Assembly: GCA_033283165.1 (NCBI GenBank)
Contig: JAWMQL010000001.1
Span: 558,001 to 622,000, forward strand
Length of the DNA: 64,000 bases
Source: JAWMQL01 sp033283165
GTDB taxonomy: Bacteria > Pseudomonadota > Gammaproteobacteria > Pseudomonadales > Halieaceae
Direction: 5' to 3'
The notes under the pieces were generated by a model. It worked only from the letters and a program-made list of their open reading frames with translations. It did no database searches and had not been told where the DNA came from. Below are positions 15,816 to 23,655 of the stretch, one piece after another; positions within the stretch are counted from its first letter, which is position 1; each line of letters begins with the position of its first letter. A program made the translations under genes and the position numbers.

Positions 15816-17353
15816 TGCCTGCCGTCAGCCCGTTTCACTTGCTTGCCGGTTGGTGATTGCCTGACAGGACGATCCTGGGAGAGGTTTACTTCCAGCGCCC
15901 TGCACAGCGTCTTCAGGATCTGGATGCGGGCAAAACGCTTGTCATCCCCAGCGACCAGGGTCCAGGGTGCGTGCGGTGTGCTGGTACGCCGGACCATGTC
16001 CTCCACCGCCGCCCGGTAGTCTTCCCATTTGTCCCGGTTGCGCCAGTCATCCGGGGTTATTTTGTGGCGCTTGTGGGGGGTGACCTCCCGCGCCTTGAAT
16101 CTGAGCAGCTGTTCTTCCTTACTGATATGCAGCCAGAACTTCACCGCAATGCAGCCGTGCTCCTGCAGTTGCCATTCGAACAGGTTGATTTCATCGTAGG
16201 CGCGGCGCCACTCCGTCTCGCTTGCGAAGCCCTCGACCCGCTCCACCAGGACACGGCCATACCAGGACCGGTCAAACAGGGTGGCCTGGCCATCCCGTTG
16301 CAGGTGACGCCAGAAACGCCACAGGTAGTGTTGTGCGCTCTCCTCGTCGGTGGGAGCGGCGAACTGGACCAGTTTGAACAGGCGCGGATCGATGGCCTGG
16401 GTGACCCTGCGAATGGCGGACCCCTTGCCCGCAGCATCCCAGCCCTCGAAGACGGCTACCAGTGAACGGCGCCGCCCGCGGGCCTGCCAGGCCAGGTCCT
16501 GCAGGCGACCTTGCCATTTCTTGAGAGCCCGTTTGTAGTTATCGCGCGCAAGTGTCTGGTCCAGGTCCACCCGGGCCAGATAATTGGATTCCGCTCCGGG
16601 CAAGGCAGCCGGCGGCGTGGCTGGTTTTTGCGGCGCAGCGTCGTCGGCCCGTTTGGCCGCGGTTCGCAGGGCGCGCAGGATAATCGTCGCCGCCGAGAGG
16701 TCGCGGTAGAGAGGATCCTCGGTCTCCACCACGTGCCACGGACAGGTCGGGGTGTCCGTGGCCCGGATCATCCGCTCCGCGACCTGCAATATCCGGTCGT
16801 AGTTTTTCTCGCAGTAGGTCGCGCTGGCGGGCACCCGGGGTATTTGCTTGTTGTGCGGAGCTTCTTCCTTCAACTGCAGCTGTTGAGTTTCGCTGCTCAC
16901 GAAAAAAAACAGCTTGACCAGCAGCACGCCGTCGTCGGTCAGCATGCGCTCAAATTGCGTAATCCGCGCGCAGGTTGCGGCCAGGTCGCCCGGAGAGTCC
17001 GCGGCGACTGCTGCGTCCATCGGTGCAGAATACCAGGAGCCGATGAACAGGCCAGTGCTGCCTTTACGCGGCATGCGGCGCCAGAAGCGCCAGTAATAGG
17101 GTCTGGATTCCTCCTCGTCGGAATGTTCCCAGAAGGCATTGGTATCGATCAGCCGGGGGTCCATCCACTCGTTGAGCCGGTGCACAAAGGCGCCTTTGCC
17201 GGCGCCCTCCAATCCCGACAGCAGGATGATCATGGGGTAGTTGCGCCCGGCCAGGTCAAACTGCGCCTCGAGCAGTTCCTGGCGCAGGGGCTGTGCCTGT
17301 TGCTCGAAGGCCTTCTTTTTCAGAGTGTGTTCCAGCGGCCGGGGCTCGAACAT
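15812..17353 (-). CDS. pap: Polyphosphate:AMP phosphotransferase (two PPK2 domains)
   Basis: 513 aa from the ATG at 17353. It transfers phosphate from polyphosphate to AMP to make ADP. Two tandem PPK2 domains are visible. The N-terminal copy has LSGLEGAGKGAFVHRLNEWM, and the C-terminal one has FEGWDAAGKGSAIRRVTQAI with YLWRFWRHLQRDGQATLFDR and SWYGRVLVERVEGF. In class II PPK2 proteins the C-terminal copy is usually the active one. The N-terminal copy still holds a Walker A (GLEGAGKG). It is followed by the asparaginase-like gene in one transcript. Confidence 0.93.
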   Translation of the reverse strand: MFEPRPLEHTLKKKAFEQQAQPLRQELLEAQFDLAGRNYPMIILLSGLEGAGKGAFVHRLNEWMDPRLIDTNAFWEHSDEEESRPYYWRFWRRMPRKGSTGLFIGSWYSAPMDAAVAADSPGDLAATCARITQFERMLTDDGVLLVKLFFFVSSETQQLQLKEEAPHNKQIPRVPASATYCEKNYDRILQVAERMIRATDTPTCPWHVVETEDPLYRDLSAATIILRALRTAAKRADDAAPQKPATPPAALPGAESNYLARVDLDQTLARDNYKRALKKWQGRLQDLAWQARGRRRSLVAVFEGWDAAGKGSAIRRVTQAIDPRLFKLVQFAAPTDEESAQHYLWRFWRHLQRDGQATLFDRSWYGRVLVERVEGFASETEWRRAYDEINLFEWQLQEHGCIAVKFWLHISKEEQLLRFKAREVTPHKRHKITPDDWRNRDKWEDYRAAVEDMVRRTSTPHAPWTLVAGDDKRFARIQILKTLCRALEVNLSQDRPVRQSPTGKQVKRADGRQ

Positions 17354-17421
17354 GGGCAAGCTTTCCTTGCTGGCGGCAATCAGGCGCTATAATGACCCGC
17401 ACGGTACCGGGGGTGCAAGCC

Positions 17422-18045
17422 ATGGGTTTCTACGACAAACATATCCTGCCGCATTTCATCAACTGTGCCTGTGGTACCAAGCCGATACGGCGGCAGCGCG
17501 AAAAGGTCGTTCCACGGGCCAGTGGCGTCGTGCTCGAAATTGGTATTGGCACCGGGCTGAACCTGCCCCATTACGACAGTGGCCGGGTACAGCGCCTGAT
17601 CGGTCTCGACCCGTCGGAGGAATCCTGGAAACTCGCCGGTAAACGCGCTGCCGAGTTGGACCTGGACATCGAGTTCATCGGTCTGCCCGGCGAGGAAATT
17701 CCCCTGGAGGACCACAGTGTGGACACGGTGTTGGTTACCTTCAGCCTGTGCACCATCCCGGACCCGGTGCAGGCGCTCAGGGGGATGGCCCGGGTCCTGC
17801 GGCCAGGGGGACAACTGGTATTCTGCGAGCACGGCAGGGCGCCGGACGAGGGTGTGCGACGCTGGCAGGACCGGATCAACCCGACCTGGCGCCGGATTGC
17901 CGGCGGCTGCAACCTGAATCGTGATATCCCCGCCCTGTTACAGGACGGGGGGTTTGTCGTGCAGGAACTGGAGCAGATGTACCTGCCCGGGACCCCGAAA
18001 ATAGCGGGCTATAACTACTGGGGCTCGGCGCAATTATCCATCTAG
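17422..18045 (+). CDS. Class I SAM-dependent methyltransferase
   Basis: 207 aa from the ATG at 17422 (MGFYDKHILPHFINCACG); the longer in-frame extension overlaps pap and is rejected. SAM-binding motif I is VVLEIGIGTGLNLPHY, then LIGLDPSE, and VDTVLVTFSLCTIPDPVQAL with VLRPGGQLVFCEHG. The family (Methyltransf_11) includes small-molecule and lipid methylases; related proteins are annotated as phospholipid or generic methyltransferases. The substrate is not determined. Its stop shares CTAG with the convergent OmpA-like gene. Confidence 0.85.
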   Translation: MGFYDKHILPHFINCACGTKPIRRQREKVVPRASGVVLEIGIGTGLNLPHYDSGRVQRLIGLDPSEESWKLAGKRAAELDLDIEFIGLPGEEIPLEDHSVDTVLVTFSLCTIPDPVQALRGMARVLRPGGQLVFCEHGRAPDEGVRRWQDRINPTWRRIAGGCNLNRDIPALLQDGGFVVQELEQMYLPGTPKIAGYNYWGSAQLSI

Positions 18046-18686
18046 CTGGTCTTCGGCAGGATGTACAGCTCCACCCGCCGGTTCTGGGCTCGCCCCTCGG
18101 CAGTGTCGTTGTCAGCGATGGGCTGATCGAACCCCAGGCCCTGCACCAGCATGCGCGAGCTGGCCACTTCCCGGGTTACGAGGTAATCGGCGACACTGCG
18201 GGCGCGGCGTTCAGACAGGGTCTGGTTGTACGGCCGGTTGCCCGTGTTGTCCGTGTGGCCACTGACACGCAGGGTGGTATCGGCGTATTTTGCCAGCACC
18301 TGGCCGACTGAGTTGAGCACCGGGTAAAAATCGCCGCGCAGGTTGTAGGAGTCGGTCTGGAAGGTGATATTGCCGGGCATAACCAGCCGGATATTGTCGC
18401 CCTCGCGCACCACGCTGACCCCGGTGCCGGCCAGGCTCTCGCGCAACTTGGCCTCCTGTACATCCATGTAGGCCCCCACGCCGGCGCCCACGATGCCGCA
18501 GCCGAGGGCTGCGTTGCGGGCATGCTTGCTTGAGTCGATGGCGCCCACCAGGCCGCAGACCGCGGCGGCGCCGGCGCCATAGGTGGCCGCCTTGCTGGCC
18601 TGTTGCTCGCCGGTATAGGGGTTGGTCGTACAGGCTGCGGTCAATACCGCGGCGGAAGCCAGTGCGAGGATGTTGGTGCTGCGCAT
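18042..18686 (-). CDS. OmpA-like lipoprotein with glycine-zipper (YiaD type)
   Basis: 214 aa. A lipobox LTAAC places the lipidated Cys at residue 19. A glycine-zipper segment follows (YGAGAAAVCGLVGAIDSS, GCGIVGAGVGAYMD). The C-terminal OmpA/MotB domain has LRVSGHTDNTGNRPYNQTLS, ERRARSVADYL and GFDQPIADNDTAEGRAQNRR, which bind peptidoglycan diaminopimelate. It therefore anchors the outer membrane to the cell wall. An upstream AGGAGATATTGC site supports the start. Confidence 0.92.
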   Translation of the reverse strand: MRSTNILALASAAVLTAACTTNPYTGEQQASKAATYGAGAAAVCGLVGAIDSSKHARNAALGCGIVGAGVGAYMDVQEAKLRESLAGTGVSVVREGDNIRLVMPGNITFQTDSYNLRGDFYPVLNSVGQVLAKYADTTLRVSGHTDNTGNRPYNQTLSERRARSVADYLVTREVASSRMLVQGLGFDQPIADNDTAEGRAQNRRVELYILPKTS

Positions 18687-18794
18687 GCAATATCTCCTGT
18701 GTCACGCTGCGTTGTGGACAATCGGTGATCGCCCGGTCCTGTTTCCGAGATTATACTGGCTCTGCTGAACCAATGCTGAACAGGGAGCAACAGT

Positions 18795-19376
18795 ATGAGT
18801 GAAATGACCACCATCGATGGTATCGATTACGGCCCACTGGCGGTGCTGGTGGGTAACTGGGCCGGGGACAAGGGACTGGACCTCGCGCCGGAGCCCGATG
18901 GGGAGGAGCGCAGCCCCTATTACGAGACCATCGTCTTTGTGGCTGCCGGGAACGTGACCAACGCGGAGCAGCGCACCCTGTCTATTGTGCGCTATCACCA
19001 GGTGGTTACCCGCAAATCCAATGACGAGGTGTTTCACGACCAGGTGGGCTACTGGTTGTGGGATGCGGCGGATAACGGCCTGGTGGAGTGTTTTATCATC
19101 CCCCGCGGAGTGGCAGTCGTGGCGGGCGGAACCCTGGCCGCACCGGCCTCGCTGGAGGATGAGTTGGTGTTCCAGGTGGCAGCCAGCGCCGACGCTGACG
19201 CATTCGGTATTGCGCAAACGCAATTCATGCTGGATAACGCGAAAACCACCGCATTTACCCATACACTGACAGTGAGGGGCGACGAAATGGAATATACCCA
19301 GTCCACCATGCTCGATATTTATGGCAGGAAGGACTATGACCACCGGGACACGAGTATGCTCAGGCGCATCGACTGA
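18795..19376 (+). CDS. Nitrobindin-like heme-binding beta-barrel protein
   Basis: 193 aa behind a GGGAGC-type site. Near the N-terminus the motif LVGNWAGDKGLDLAPE opens a lipocalin-like barrel, and the alternating strands YYETIVF, HQVVTRKSNDEVFHDQVGYW and VECFIIPRG follow. It matches the heme-binding beta-barrel domain (THAP4/nitrobindin, once DUF1794). Family members bind heme and may sense or detoxify nitric oxide or peroxynitrite. Heme binding is inferred. TGATG overlap with the next gene indicates co-translation. Confidence 0.75.
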   Translation: MSEMTTIDGIDYGPLAVLVGNWAGDKGLDLAPEPDGEERSPYYETIVFVAAGNVTNAEQRTLSIVRYHQVVTRKSNDEVFHDQVGYWLWDAADNGLVECFIIPRGVAVVAGGTLAAPASLEDELVFQVAASADADAFGIAQTQFMLDNAKTTAFTHTLTVRGDEMEYTQSTMLDIYGRKDYDHRDTSMLRRID

Positions 19377-20383
19377 TGGACCCCCTGACCCAGGGCACGC
19401 TCGGTGCGGCCCTGCCGCAAAGCGTCGTCGACCGGAAGCAACTGGGGGCAGCGGGGCTGCTGGGATTTCTGGCCGGTATGGCTGCGGACCTGGATGTCCT
19501 GATTCGCTCAGATACGGACCCGCTGCTGTTCCTGGAGTATCACCGTCAGTTCACCCACGCCCTGGTGTTCATCCCGGTGGGCGGGTTGCTCTGTGCCCTG
19601 GTGCTCTACCGCCTGCTGGCCAGGAGGTGGCAACTGTCGTTCCGGCAGACGTTTATGTTCTGCACCCTGGGGTACGCCACCCATGCGTTGCTCGACGCCT
19701 GTACCACCTACGGCACCATGCTGCTGTGGCCATTCAGTGACGCGCGCTTTGCCTGGAATTCGATTTCCATTATCGACCCATTGTTTACCCTGCCCCTGCT
19801 GGCAGGGGTGATCTATAGCGCCCGCCGGCGCAACCCCTGGGCGGTACGGCTGGCCCTGCTGTGGGCAGTCGCCTACCTGGGCCTGGGCGTCTGGCAGCGC
19901 AATGAAGCGGTCGCCATGGGGCGGGACATCGCGGCGGCCCGCGGCCACCAGCCCCTGCGGCTGGAGGCCAAGCCCAGCTTCGGCAATATCCTGGTCTGGA
20001 AAGTGGTTTACGAGACGGCCGACCGCTATTACGTGGATGCGGTGCGCACGGGATTCCGGCACCAGACCTGGCCGGGTGATTCGGTGCTGAAGCTGGATGT
20101 GGCTCGCGACCTGCCCTGGCTACGCGCGGATACCCAACAGGCCCGGGATATAGAGCGGTTCCGCTGGTTCAGCAATGGTTATATCGCCCGGGATCCGGTA
20201 CATCCGCACCGGGTGATCGACATCCGCTATTCGCTGGTGCCCAACGAGGTAGCGCCGCTGTGGAGTATCGAATTACGCCCCGGTGCGGACCGTGACGAGC
20301 ACGCCCGCTACCACACCCACCGCGACACCAGCGCATCGGCGGGCGCCAGGGTATGGCATATGCTGCTGGGTCCGGACCGCTGA
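19376..20383 (+). CDS. YdjM-type membrane-bound metal-dependent hydrolase
   Basis: 335 aa. The family signature MDPLTQGTLGAALPQ is at the N-terminus, with MAADLDVLIR, EYHRQFTHAL and a later GYATHALLDACTTYGTMLLW, which supply the conserved His/Asp metal ligands. At least four membrane helices are visible. The C-terminal 150 residues look like a soluble domain (W..GDSVLKLDVARDLPWLR). The related E. coli protein YdjM is SOS-induced; whether this one is, is unknown. It is translationally coupled to the nitrobindin-like gene. Confidence 0.82.
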   Translation: MDPLTQGTLGAALPQSVVDRKQLGAAGLLGFLAGMAADLDVLIRSDTDPLLFLEYHRQFTHALVFIPVGGLLCALVLYRLLARRWQLSFRQTFMFCTLGYATHALLDACTTYGTMLLWPFSDARFAWNSISIIDPLFTLPLLAGVIYSARRRNPWAVRLALLWAVAYLGLGVWQRNEAVAMGRDIAAARGHQPLRLEAKPSFGNILVWKVVYETADRYYVDAVRTGFRHQTWPGDSVLKLDVARDLPWLRADTQQARDIERFRWFSNGYIARDPVHPHRVIDIRYSLVPNEVAPLWSIELRPGADRDEHARYHTHRDTSASAGARVWHMLLGPDR

Positions 20384-20384
20384 C

Positions 20385-21563
20385 TCAGCTGTCGTAGGTG
20401 GCGCGCGCCGCGGCCACGGCCCTGCCCGGGGAGATTGCCATTCCCTGTCCCCCCAGGACGGATTCCAGCGCGGTCAGGCACAGCGTCACATTGCGTTCAC
20501 TGGCGCTGTAACCCATCAGCCCGATGCGCCAGGTTTTGCCAGCCAGGGCACCCAGTCCGGCGCCGATCTCCAGGTCGAAGCTGGACAACAGTTGGGCACG
20601 AACGGCGCCCTCGTCGACCCCCTCGGGAACCAGCACCGAGTTCAGCTGAGGCAGCCGGATTTCCGGCGCAACCGCCATACCCAGTCCCATGGCCTCGAGA
20701 CCGGCCACCAGCGCCAGGTGGTGGCGACGATGGCGGGCGTGCGCGGCTTCCAGTCCTTCCTCCTGCAGCATCACCAGGGATTCGTGCAGGGCGTACAGGT
20801 CGTTGACCGGCGCGGTGTGGTGATAGGCGCGCCTGGCACTGCCACCCCAGTAGCCCATAACCAGTTGCATATCGAGGAACCAGCTCTGGACCGGGTGGCT
20901 GCGATTCTGGATATGCTCCACCGCCCGCGGGCTGAACGTCACCGGGGCAATACCCGGAATGCAGGACAGGCATTTCTGGCTGCCGGAATACACGGCATCG
21001 GCGCCCCAGCGATCGACCTGCACCTCTATGCCCCCCAGCGAGGTGACCGCGTCAACGATGGACAGGGCGCCGCGATCCGTGGCCAGCCGGCACAGGGCCT
21101 CGGCGTCGCTGCGCACCCCGGTAGAGGTTTCAGCGTGCACGAACGCCAGGATTGAGGCCTCCGGGTGTCGGTCAAAAGCCGCCGCGACCTTGGCGGGGTC
21201 GACGGCCTGTCCCCACTCGTCCTCGACCATGACCGCGGTGGCCCCACAGCGCTCCACGTTTTCCTTCATGCGGCCGCCGAAAACCCCGTTCTGGCACACA
21301 ATCACCGTGTCGCCTGGCGAGACCAGGTTCACGAAACAGGCCTCCATGCCGGCCGATCCTGGCGCTGAAACCGGCAGTGTCAGTTCATTGCCGGTCTGGA
21401 AGGCGTACTGCAGCAGCTGCTTGATCTCATCCATCAGCTGCACGAACAGGGGGTCCAGGTGACCGATGGTGGGGCGGGACAGGGCGCCCAGCACACGGGG
21501 TGAAACATCAGAGGGACCCGGCCCCATCAGCGTGCGCTGGGGCGGGTAGAAGCTGTGGCTCAT
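20385..21563 (-). CDS. Alanine--glyoxylate aminotransferase family protein
   Basis: 392 aa PLP fold-type I enzyme of class V. PGPSDVSPRVLGALSRPTIG, then the glycine-rich SAPGSAGMEACFVNLVSPGD, FVHAETSTGV, SIVDAVTSLGGI, and the PLP-lysine in YSGSQKCLSC (Lys197). These match the AGXT/serine-pyruvate group that moves an amino group between alanine or serine and glyoxylate. The upstream cupin gene (14 bp away, same strand) is co-transcribed. It may belong to glycine/serine or purine breakdown. Confidence 0.88.
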   Translation of the reverse strand: MSHSFYPPQRTLMGPGPSDVSPRVLGALSRPTIGHLDPLFVQLMDEIKQLLQYAFQTGNELTLPVSAPGSAGMEACFVNLVSPGDTVIVCQNGVFGGRMKENVERCGATAVMVEDEWGQAVDPAKVAAAFDRHPEASILAFVHAETSTGVRSDAEALCRLATDRGALSIVDAVTSLGGIEVQVDRWGADAVYSGSQKCLSCIPGIAPVTFSPRAVEHIQNRSHPVQSWFLDMQLVMGYWGGSARRAYHHTAPVNDLYALHESLVMLQEEGLEAAHARHRRHHLALVAGLEAMGLGMAVAPEIRLPQLNSVLVPEGVDEGAVRAQLLSSFDLEIGAGLGALAGKTWRIGLMGYSASERNVTLCLTALESVLGGQGMAISPGRAVAAARATYDS

Positions 21564-21577
21564 GGATATTCCCTAAA

Positions 21578-21919
21578 TCAGTTGCGGTCTGGAGGGGTGG
21601 CGGCAAACATCACCAGCAGGGTCATGTCCTCCTGGATTTCAAAAAAAGAGTGCTCGGTGGTGGCGCTGACGTAGAGCAGGGAGCCCGGGCCCACCGCGCG
21701 CTCTTCCTCACCCAGTTTCATGCTGGCCTTGCCGGTAAGGACCAGGTACACCTCGTCCTCGTCGTGAGGCGCCTGCATGTCCCTGGCACCAGCGGGCAGG
21801 AAATAGAGACCGCAGTTCAACGCCGGGACATTGAGGAACTCGAGGTATTGCACCGCATCACCCTTGAGTTTTCCCCTGATTTCCGCCAGGTCGTAAACCT
21901 GCCAACTGCTTTCACTCAT
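21578..21919 (-). CDS. Small single-domain cupin
   Basis: 113 aa from the ATG at 21919; an ATG 12 codons earlier (21955) is the alternative. A longer open frame reaches 22663 but antisense to the acyl-CoA synthetase, so the extension is rejected. Cupin motif 1 is HDEDEVYLVLTGKASM and motif 2 is VGPGSLLYVSATTEHSFFEI. The metal-binding His and Glu are in motif 1. The function is unknown. It directly precedes the aminotransferase gene and lies divergent from the CoA ligase gene. Confidence 0.8.
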   Translation of the reverse strand: MSESSWQVYDLAEIRGKLKGDAVQYLEFLNVPALNCGLYFLPAGARDMQAPHDEDEVYLVLTGKASMKLGEEERAVGPGSLLYVSATTEHSFFEIQEDMTLLVMFAATPPDRN

Positions 21920-22018
21920 CTGTACCGTCCCGATATCACTGCTGTCCACAAACATTCTAAGGCTAATTCGACCATGATAGTATCCCCACCCCAGGCAATA
22001 TCGAGGAGAATAATCACC

Positions 22019-23548
22019 ATGCACTATCCCAGCTATGAGCCCAATCTGGCAGTCACCATGCTGCGCCGGGCAAGTCTTAACCCTGAGCGGCGGGCCCTGG
22101 TATTCGAGGGGCGAGAGACCAGCTATGCTGAATTCGGCGAGCGCGTGCGCCGCCAGGCCGGCCTGCTGCGCCAGGCCGGCGTCTGCGTCGGTGACCGGGT
22201 TGGCTATCTCGGGGTCAACCACCCGGCTTTTCTTGAGACCCTGTTTGCCGCCAATACCCTGGGCGCGATCTTCGTCCCGCTCAATTTCCGTCTCACCGCA
22301 GAGGAGCTGACCTTCATCATCAACGATGCGGGTGTTCATACGCTCATCTGTGACGACGGCCTGCGCGCGGTCGCCGACCAGGCGCGCCCTGCGCTGTGCT
22401 GCCGGCATTATTTCAGCTCGGAAAGCGAAGCCGATGGCTGGCGTCACCTGGACAGTGAACGCGATGCCTCCGATCCGCTGGACGCCGCGGTCTCCACCGG
22501 TGTTCACGATGTGGCGCTGATCATGTATACCTCGGGCACCACCGGGTTGCCCAAGGGCGCCATGCTGACCCATGGCAATATCCTGTGGAACAATATCAAC
22601 GCCTCGCTGGCATTTCCCAGCAATCGGGACAATGTGATTCTCACCGCGGCGCCCCTGTTTCACATCGGCGGACTCAACGTGATGACCCTGGCGGCTTTCA
22701 GCGTCGGCGCCACGGTGTTACTGGAGCGCAGTTTCGAACCGGCCCAGGTTCTGGCGGATATCCAGGAATACCGGGTAACCCATATGTTCGGTGCACCGGC
22801 CATGTTCCTGTTCATGTCGCAGATGCCCGAGTTTCCCGACACGAACCTGGATTCCATCGAGATGCTGATCTGTGGCGCGGCACCGGTACCGGAGTCTCTC
22901 ATCGAGTTGTACGGGAAACGCGGTATCGCCTTCTGCCAGGGCTACGGCCTGACCGAGACGGCCCCCTTCTCCAGTTTCCTGACCCCCGAGTGGGCGATCA
23001 GCAAGCTGGGTTCGGCCGGTCAGCCGCCGCTCTTTACCGACCTGCGGATCACGGGGCCGGACAACGTGCCGCTACCCAGTGGCGAGCGCGGGGAAATCTG
23101 TATCCGTGGGCCCAATATCATGAAGGGCTACTGGAACCGGCCGGACGCCACCGCGGCGGCCATTGATGAACAGGGCTGGTTTCACTCCGGTGACGTGGGC
23201 TACCTGGACGAGGACGGTTTCCTGTTCATCTGTGATCGCCTGAAGGACATGGTGATATCCGGCGGCGAGAACGTGTACCCGGCGGAAGTGGAGGGTGTCC
23301 TGTACAAGCACCCGGCCGTGGCCGAAGTGGCGGTGATAGGCCTGCCCGACGAAAAGTGGGGCGAAGCGGTGACTGCGGTGGTCGCGCTGAAGGAGGGCGC
23401 CGAACTGACGCTGGAGGAACTGCGCGAGTTTGCCGGCGAGTACCTGGCGCGCTACAAGCTGCCGCTGCGCCTGCAACTGGTGGAGGCCTTGCCGCGCAAC
23501 CCCGCCGGCAAGGTGCTCAAGTTCAAGCTGAAGGAAGACCTCAGCTAG
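22019..23548 (+). CDS. Acyl-CoA synthetase (AMP-binding)
   Basis: 509 aa, ATG behind a GAGGAGAATAATC site. The ANL-superfamily P-loop is YTSGTTGLPKGAMLTHGN. The A5-A8 motifs are QGYGLTETAPFSS, HSGDVGYLDEDGFLFICDRLKD and the hinge GGENVYPAEVEGVL. The invariant catalytic lysine is in NPAGKVLKFKL. It activates a carboxylic acid to an acyl-CoA; chain length or aromatic preference cannot be read. With the LLM and MaoC genes nearby it fits a catabolic role. Confidence 0.92.
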   Translation: MHYPSYEPNLAVTMLRRASLNPERRALVFEGRETSYAEFGERVRRQAGLLRQAGVCVGDRVGYLGVNHPAFLETLFAANTLGAIFVPLNFRLTAEELTFIINDAGVHTLICDDGLRAVADQARPALCCRHYFSSESEADGWRHLDSERDASDPLDAAVSTGVHDVALIMYTSGTTGLPKGAMLTHGNILWNNINASLAFPSNRDNVILTAAPLFHIGGLNVMTLAAFSVGATVLLERSFEPAQVLADIQEYRVTHMFGAPAMFLFMSQMPEFPDTNLDSIEMLICGAAPVPESLIELYGKRGIAFCQGYGLTETAPFSSFLTPEWAISKLGSAGQPPLFTDLRITGPDNVPLPSGERGEICIRGPNIMKGYWNRPDATAAAIDEQGWFHSGDVGYLDEDGFLFICDRLKDMVISGGENVYPAEVEGVLYKHPAVAEVAVIGLPDEKWGEAVTAVVALKEGAELTLEELREFAGEYLARYKLPLRLQLVEALPRNPAGKVLKFKLKEDLS

Positions 23549-23602
23549 CGGGTGTGCAGCCGGAAATACCTGTACTCGTCATTCCCGCGCCAGACGTCGT
23601 CG

Positions 23603-23620
23603 TCCCCGCGAAAGCGGGGA
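23603..23620. terminator. GC-rich hairpin, REP/terminator-like
   Basis: A perfect 7-bp stem TCCCCGC/GCGGGGA with a GAAA tetraloop, between the convergent CoA ligase and ppdK genes. It resembles short dispersed intergenic palindromes of the CGTC..CCCGCGAAAGCGGG type. There is no T-tract, so termination is not certain. Confidence 0.6.
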
Positions 23621-23655
23621 TCCATAAATGACAAGCCAGTGAATTTCCGGGTTTG

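Noticed and set aside
21920..22663. N-terminal extension of the cupin to 361 aa
   Set aside because: The extra part is antisense to the CoA ligase and its composition is shadow-like; the cupin fold is complete without it.
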